A stretch of DNA of 64,000 bases. Source: Cyrtodaria siliqua. Its lineage: Eukaryota > Mollusca > Bivalvia > Adapedonta > Hiatellidae. The notes beneath the pieces are model-generated. The model worked only from the letters and a program-made list of their open reading frames with translations. It was not told the origin of the DNA and did not search any database. The number at the start of each line of letters is the position of its first letter. Within the stretch, counting starts at the first letter, position 1. Positions 58,031 through 64,000 of the stretch are shown in pieces. Position numbers and translations under genes: made by a program. The stretch covers positions 23,427 to 87,426 of the forward strand of contig JAWPHD010011044.1 in NCBI GenBank assembly GCA_037043455.1, written 5' to 3'.

Positions 58031-59859
58031 TGAACTATGATGAAATTGCGTCTTAGAATAAGGTCGTGTTTGATTACAATGAAAAATCATTACTGTTTGT
58101 TTAAAACAATTTGGATGAATCCTGAACAAGATTTGAGAAACCGCGAATCCTGCTCTCGGGGTGGATTCGTGCAGATTCAAGACGGATCATTCGGAACACT
58201 TCGGCCAATGATGCTACGAATGACAACAGATTAGGCCTAAAAAATGTTTGTTTCGGTAACATCTTCAAAGAAATTAGGTAGTTTAGGGATTTATTTTATT
58301 AATTTATTTTTTTCCTCTGACTTTGGATGGCTAAAACAGAACCTTGGCTAGACCTTGGAACAAGGTGTGTGTTCGAATGTTCCATGCATTAACTGTTATT
58401 TCATTAAATAAATAAAACATTCAATAGTAAATAAATTTAATAAACCTGACAATCCTGTATTACTAGTCAAAAGCTGTTCGTGTGTACACTGGTCACAGAT
58501 AATGTTTTTCCATTTGCAGGCGTTGAAGGACATATTTAAATTAAATGATTTCAAGACATATTAAGGATTTAAATATTAAAATTTACCCAAGGGTTACAAT
58601 ATTCATAAAGTCCAGGCATTCGTAATTTATTTTTATTTACCAAGTAATTTATATTAACTTGTAAGCTAGGGTTAAACGACAAACCACATTAAAAATACAC
58701 TCACAAAATATTGATGACTATTGAATATTTCTGTGTGTTTACTCAATTGATTATTTTGTTCATTCATTTATATTTACATTTCCATTCTGTTAAAGCTACG
58801 CAATTTCATCTATGTGATTCAATTTCGGTACAGTCTGGCACAATCATGCGTTCTGGTCTGTCACACATGTATTCATAAAACATCAAAGGCCACATATCTT
58901 TACGATTACATTGTTCAGAATGTAATGACCTCCTCTCAAAGAGTCGCGCGGGAATGGTTACCGTCCGTGTTATCGAGGTATAGACAGGTGATGCGTACCA
59001 GTAGTGTACCAGATAAAGTTTCGCGCGCAATTGGAGAAGGAATTACAAAGGATAGTTGCTTATGCGATAACCATTACTGACCAAACCTATTAAATAGTAT
59101 ATGAAGACGATAGAAGGCCATGTCACAAATATATGTATAGTTCTTAAATACTAGAAAAGAAGAAACACCTGTTAAAATATGGGTCTTCTTTTTCAGGCAA
59201 TGCGTCGATTCATCAGTGAGGCTGTAGTTAGGATTCGTGAAAAAACATGGTTAGTAAAGCTTGGTGAACAAGTTTACCATGCTAAAAACTGTATGAGGTC
59301 ATTGTCGTGTCAAACGGCGACAAAACCCGTAATGCAGCGCGCTGCGGGGAAAGTGCCTATTGCCGGTCCATAGTTTATTTTTGGGTAAAGATGGAAGATA
59401 TGCGTTTGATGGTGTTGCAAGAGAAATAAGGTATACAATTAACTGGTTACAAATCGCATTACACTATCCTAGGAGATCAATACAGCGTAATTTTTTACAA
59501 GATCACATGATGATCACGTGATGATGATGATTGATCTATTCATAGACCGCACAGCAAAACGATGGAACAATAGATGAAATAGATACATAAACAATATATA
59601 ACTTAAACAATGTATCGAAGAAATTATTTGTAATATAATTTTTTTTAAATGATATTACCTTATTTGTATCCGACCTAGATGGAAAACAAGTGAAGATAAA
59701 TTTAAGATAAATTTCATATTTAATAGACGTTTGAGAGTCGACATTGTAAATGTGTTTATTGCAAATAAGTCGACGGTGGCAAAAAAGGGTAAAATATGAA
59801 GACTGATGTATGGAGTATAGATTGTGGCTTCATCATACCATACCCCCCCCCCCCCCCCC
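58031..59859. other. No gene recognised; poly(C) run at the right end
   Basis: The plus-strand frame at 59215-59373, after a TTTTTCAG, and the minus-strand frame at 58806-59030 have exon-like edges but no known motif. A run of about 20 C lies near 59843-59861, just before the LINE. Confidence 0.4.
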
Positions 59860-60484
59860 CCAGTCGGTGGTGGGGTGATAAGAATCAACCGACTGCTCGT
59901 TACTTAGCAGAGGGGTAAAAAAAAAACGAAATGTAACCCACCTGTTGACCGTGGGTGGCGACCCGTGTCGTTGGAGAAAGGAGTCCTGGTGGTTGAGTGG
60001 CGTGGAGATCTGGTAGTTATCTCCACGTTGCAACACACCACTTTGGTCCGGACTTCAACTAGACGGGCGGTCAGATTTGGCCCGATCTGATCAATCGGTT
60101 TGTCACGCCTGCTATAAGAGATCCGACCTTATTCAGACAGTACCAGTACACTGTATCTTAACTTACTTTTTATATTGTTCTACTTTAAACATTATATAGA
60201 TAGGGTCTTTTATGGCGGTGGCGCACGGGCTAATCATGTATTTCAAAACGCTATATGGCTATACTCGTGCCACTTTTTAAGCGGAACATAAGTGCGGCTC
60301 TTTGACTTTTTAGTTAAGGGGTTATGTCCGCTGGGTGGTATGGGGGGTCTGATGCGTTAGCTTTATATGAGTATACCTTCTACGTATTCTTGGCATTTTG
60401 CTGTTGGATATCCACAGCAAATGTTCCCTTGTTGGACTCCGAGGTGGGTGAGAAGCGTGGAAGATGAATTCTTAACGCCACATC

Positions 60485-61825
60485 ATGGCATCACAAAACG
60501 CACAAACTACTAACAAACGGAAAAAAACAGAACATGAATCTGATACTGAGGAATCAGTCATCAATCAAGCCTTTCCTCGTTTTCTCATTATCGAATCGGA
60601 AAACGGGGAAAAACCTATTACAGATATGTCACCTTTCGTTATCGAGAAAACTGTCCATTCAATTGCTGGACATGTAAAACAAATTAAAAAATTAAAAAAC
60701 AAAACTCTCCTGATTGAAACAGAAAAAAAATCTCATTCGGATAATTTATTAACACTTACAAAAATTTTAAACACCAAAGTCAAATGTTACGCTCACACCT
60801 CTATGAACATCTCTAAAGGCGTCATCAGGTGCACGGATCTCTCCGGAGTACCTGAAGACGAAATTATTCACGAGCTTGCGCCACAGTTGGTAACTGCAGC
60901 TCGCCGAATAACCATCAAAAGGAATGACAAAATTCTTAATACAAATACTATCATACTCACATTTGCAACACCCGTCTTACCAAAAACAATAAAGGTGGCA
61001 TATCTGCAATTGCATGTTGACGCCTACATTCCAAACCCGTTACGTTGCTACAACTGCCAAGGCTTTGGGCACCACAACTCCAGGTGTACTAAAGAAGAAC
61101 GTTGTGGTAAATGTGGCGACTCTGCATTCAAACATAACGAGTCAGACTGTCCTAACGACCTCAAATGTACCAACTGCGGTCTGGGACATCACGCAAATTC
61201 AAAATTATGTGAAAAATTTAAAAAAGAAAAAGAAATCATAACAGTTAAATATACACAAAACATTCCCTTTCCAGAAGCAAGAAAATTAATTGAAGAAAAA
61301 TATAAAATTTCAAGTTCGACCTCTTACGCATCTATTCTCAAAACAACAGCAACACACACAGAATGCAGGGATGAAAGTACACAATACGAACCACAGCCAG
61401 AAATTCAAAATACAAAGAATACTTCCTCAGTATCAATTCCAAACAAAAGTCAACAAACACAACTTAACAAACCAAAATTAAACTTTTCACCTAATCAAAC
61501 TTTTACATTTAAATCAAACACAAAACTGGCAGGCTCTGGCAATGTCAAGAGCATGTCAATTTCTCAGAATCGGAAAGAGGGTTCTTCTAAGACTGTGAAG
61601 TCTAGAAGTTCCCCAGTCGTGAAGCCTAATACATCCTCGGTTGGAAGGCCTAGTGCTGCTCCGGCTAAGGAAGTTGGAAAGCCTAGTGCTGCTCCAACTA
61701 AGGAAGTTGGAAAGCCTAGTGCTTCTCCAACTGGGGAGCACAAGGAGCAGTCAAAGGTGTCTAATGGCCCTGTTGAGCTGCATAACAAATTCGAACAGCT
61801 TATGGACATTTCCATCCTCTCATGA
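60485..61825 (+). CDS. LINE ORF1, gag-like nucleic-acid-binding protein
   Basis: A 446-residue open frame from ATG 60485. Residues about 30-180 look like the RRM-type region of jockey ORF1 proteins (FLIIESENGEKPITDMSPFV...). Residues 188-242 hold three zinc knuckles: C188-X2-C-X4-H-X4-C201, C207-X2-C-X6-H-X4-C222 and C228-X2-C-X3/4-H-X5/6-C242. The C-terminal part is low-complexity, with a three-fold repeat of GKPSAAPTKEV type (about 61630-61730). The frame stops at TGA 61823-61825. The neighbouring frame continues with SHERLVEVPLQLTSSGEEDP to TAA 61971-61973, so the original protein probably extended there and a +1 shift occurred near 61800. Such proteins package LINE RNA. Confidence 0.9.
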   Translation: MASQNAQTTNKRKKTEHESDTEESVINQAFPRFLIIESENGEKPITDMSPFVIEKTVHSIAGHVKQIKKLKNKTLLIETEKKSHSDNLLTLTKILNTKVKCYAHTSMNISKGVIRCTDLSGVPEDEIIHELAPQLVTAARRITIKRNDKILNTNTIILTFATPVLPKTIKVAYLQLHVDAYIPNPLRCYNCQGFGHHNSRCTKEERCGKCGDSAFKHNESDCPNDLKCTNCGLGHHANSKLCEKFKKEKEIITVKYTQNIPFPEARKLIEEKYKISSSTSYASILKTTATHTECRDESTQYEPQPEIQNTKNTSSVSIPNKSQQTQLNKPKLNFSPNQTFTFKSNTKLAGSGNVKSMSISQNRKEGSSKTVKSRSSPVVKPNTSSVGRPSAAPAKEVGKPSAAPTKEVGKPSASPTGEHKEQSKVSNGPVELHNKFEQLMDISILS

Positions 61826-61972
61826 AAGGTTAGTTGAGGTGCCACTTCAGCTGACTTCTTCCGGGGAGGAGGATCCATCAGTGGAGATGTCGCTGCTTGA
61901 GTCTCCTAAGACCTCTCCTAAATCTAAGGCCAAAAATAAAAACAAAATTAAAAATCGCCTTAGCGCTAAATA

Positions 61973-64000
61973 ATGGGTAAAACTAATAAGATCATTCAAT
62001 GGAATTGTCGAGGTTTGAAACCAAATTATGATGAAATCAGCTTAATTTTAAATGAACACAACCCTATTGCCTTTTGTCTTCAAGAAACATTCTTGAAGAC
62101 AAGTGATAAGGTACCTTTTAACAATACTCACTATACAATCATATTTGTGATACCGGGGACAAGGCCACTGGTGGAGTTTCGATAATCGTTAATCGAAACA
62201 TTCCTCACAGACCTGTTGCGTTGAAAACAAATTTGCAAGCTATTGCGGTCAGTGTTACTATGCACAGAGTCATAACAATATGTTCCTTATAATTGCCACC
62301 TAGTTCTTCACTAGACCCTAAAGATCTAAATCACCTAGTTGCACAATTGCCATCACCTTTTATACTTTTGGGCGATTTTAATGCACACAACTACATCTGG
62401 GGTTGTAAAGATATAAACGATAAAGGCAAGAAAATTGAGGATTTTTTAGCCAAAAACAATTTGTGTCTTTTTAATAATAAGTCACATACTTACTTACATC
62501 CTGCTACAGGCTCTCATTCTTCCATTGATTTAACAATATGCGATCCAACGCTTTTGATGGATTTTTCGTGGAGTGTTGGAGACGACCTCTGTGGAAGTGA
62601 CCACTTCCCCATATTTCTTGAAAATATCGACCCTCCACTTCTCGAAAAAACGCAACGATGGAAACTTCGCAAGGCTGATTGGACTACGTTTCAATCTCTT
62701 TGCGAGGAACAATTAAAGCCTTCCATTTTCGAGGATGTCGAAGACGCAACTGCTCTTTTTACCAAAACTCTTCACGATATAGCTGATCAAACCATTCCAA
62801 AAACCTCGGCAAATCCTAAACGCCCGCATAAACCATGGTACGACGATGACTGCAAAAAGGCAGTCAGCGATCGTAAAGCTGCATTAAATAATTTTAACTT
62901 GCGGCCAACTCAAACAAATTTAGATAACTTTAGAGTTTTTCGTGCGAAAGCCCGTCGTACTATTAAGGATAGCAAGAGGAAATCCTGGAGATCTTACGTC
63001 TCTAGGCTGAATTCTCGCTCATCTCTTAAGAAGACATGGGACATGGTCCGGAAAATAAGTGGTAAAGGTAATTCTAGTTCTGTAAATCATCTTAAAACAG
63101 ATAATGGAGATATAACATCTGTCAAAGATATTACAAACACTTTGGCAGAAACTTTTTCAAAATATTCTTCTTCTGAAAATTGTCAACCAAATTTTCTGAA
63201 AAATAAGAAACTAAAAGAACAGAAGAAGCTGAACTTCAAGTCAAAAAACTTGGAGAAATACAATAAACTATTCACTCTCAAAGAACTTCGAGAGTCCCTT
63301 AAAAAGGCTCATGATACATCAGCTGGTCCTGATGATATCCATTATCAATTACTAAAACATTTACCTGAATCTTGTCTCTCTACCCTTCTTGATATATTTA
63401 ATAAGGTTTGGGTGACGGGAAACTTCCCCGATTCTTGGCGGGAAGCAATCGTTATTCCAGTCCCCAAACCTGGAAAGGATCATACGGACCCAATAAATTA
63501 TCGCCCTATTGCTTTAACGAGTTGTATATGTAAAACCATGGAACGAATGATTAATGAGAGACTCGTTTGGTACCTGGAGTCCAACAAGCTGATAACAAAG
63601 TATCAAAGTGGATTCCGGCGCCAACGAGGTACAACAGACAATCTCATTCGATTTGAATCATTTATTAGGGAAGCTTTCATAAAAAAAGAACATCTAGTCG
63701 CTGTATTTTTTGACTTGGAGAAAGCTTATGATACTGCATGGAAGTACGGTATTATGAATGATCTTCATGACCTTGGTCTTAGAGGCCGATTACCCATTTT
63801 TATTGACAAATTCTTAGATGATAGACAATTTCGTGTCCGAATGGGTTCAACCCTCTCTGATATTCATGAACAGGAGATGGGTGTTCCACAGGGCAGTATA
63901 CTCTCTGTCACACTTTTTAATATAAAGATTAACAGTATAGTAAAATGCATCAATCCAGGTGTGGATTGTTCGCTATACGTTGACGACTTTGTTATATGTT
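61973..64000 (+). pseudogene. LINE ORF2: endonuclease and reverse transcriptase, partial
   Basis: ATG 61973 overlaps the presumed ORF1 stop. The APE-type endonuclease has IIQWNCRGLKPN and CLQETF in the first frame. A frameshift near 62140-62150, consistent with one lost base, moves to the frame starting GDKATGGVSI. TAA at 62290-62292 sits in CSL*LPPS. Thereafter 569 codons are open to the window edge: LLGDFNAHNYIWG, SSIDLTICDP and GSDHFPIF (endonuclease), then SAGPDDIHYQLLKHLP, NYRPIALTS, VAVFFDLEKAYDTAW, GVPQGSILS and YVDD (reverse transcriptase). All catalytic motifs seen are intact. With two small lesions this copy is young but probably not autonomous. Confidence 0.9.

Larger units (their letters stand above)
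59860..64000 (+). mobile_element. Jockey-type LINE, near full length, runs off the window
   Basis: A presumed 5' UTR of about 620 bp (59860-60484) precedes ORF1 (CCHC gag-like) and ORF2 (endonuclease plus reverse transcriptase), all in the same orientation. ORF1's stop and ORF2's start overlap as TAATG at 61971-61975 once a frameshift in ORF1 is allowed for. The 5' boundary is uncertain: I place it after the poly(C) run, followed by AGTCGGTGGTGGGG. The 3' end is beyond the window. Confidence 0.85.

Noticed and set aside
58806..59373. Two exon-like frames (58806-59030 minus, 59215-59373 plus)
   Set aside because: Opposite strands, no known domains and no compatible neighbouring exons. The evidence was too weak to call.

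Overview
The window is eukaryotic and looks like a stretch of a repeat-rich invertebrate genome, most likely a bivalve mollusc. That is an inference from spliced exons of a secreted EGF/FOLN-like–Sushi–discoidin gene, the 3' end of a jockey-type LINE family, many copies of one Penelope-like reverse transcriptase family, a mariner and an Academ-like DNA transposon. There are no bacterial-style operons, rRNAs or CRISPR arrays.

The one host gene I can assemble runs on the + strand from about 7.1 kb to 45.8 kb. Five exons (7122-7218, 10196-10357, 33203-33393, 41540-41692, 45682-45819) have matching splice phases and join into one open frame of 741 nt ending in TAA. The product is a short Cys-rich FOLN/EGF-like module, a Sushi/CCP domain on a symmetric phase 1-1 exon, and a complete F5/8-type C (discoidin) domain split over three exons. 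The 5' end with the signal peptide is not in the window. The introns are almost entirely repeats.

Layout: 1-460 is a 35-bp minisatellite. 1769-7100 holds three 1.28-kb tandem units, the third carrying a 60-bp minisatellite and a Penelope-like insertion. 7.2-9.9 kb is a decayed Penelope-like copy with another copy nested inside it. 11.6-15.4 kb is the best Penelope-like copy, with direct terminal repeats. 15.4-24.3 kb is a 50-bp satellite made from a piece of that reverse transcriptase, split by an 8.1-kb Academ-like transposon that itself carries a mariner. 25.8-32.5 kb and 37.8-41.3 kb are two large 27-bp minisatellites in two different introns of the host gene. 42.3-44.7 kb is a minus-strand Penelope-like copy split by a 5'-truncated LINE. 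44.9-45.5 kb holds tRNA-like sequences and a small array of pol III B-box-like units.

Downstream of the host gene, 46-59 kb is mainly non-coding, with further Penelope-like fragments, two long hairpins, a SINE and simple repeats. The window ends in a long jockey-type LINE (about 59.86 kb to beyond 64 kb) with a CCHC gag-like ORF1 and an endonuclease/reverse transcriptase ORF2, each carrying only small lesions.

The many long open frames inside the satellites follow from unit lengths of 27 and 60 bp, which are multiples of three, and are not called as genes.
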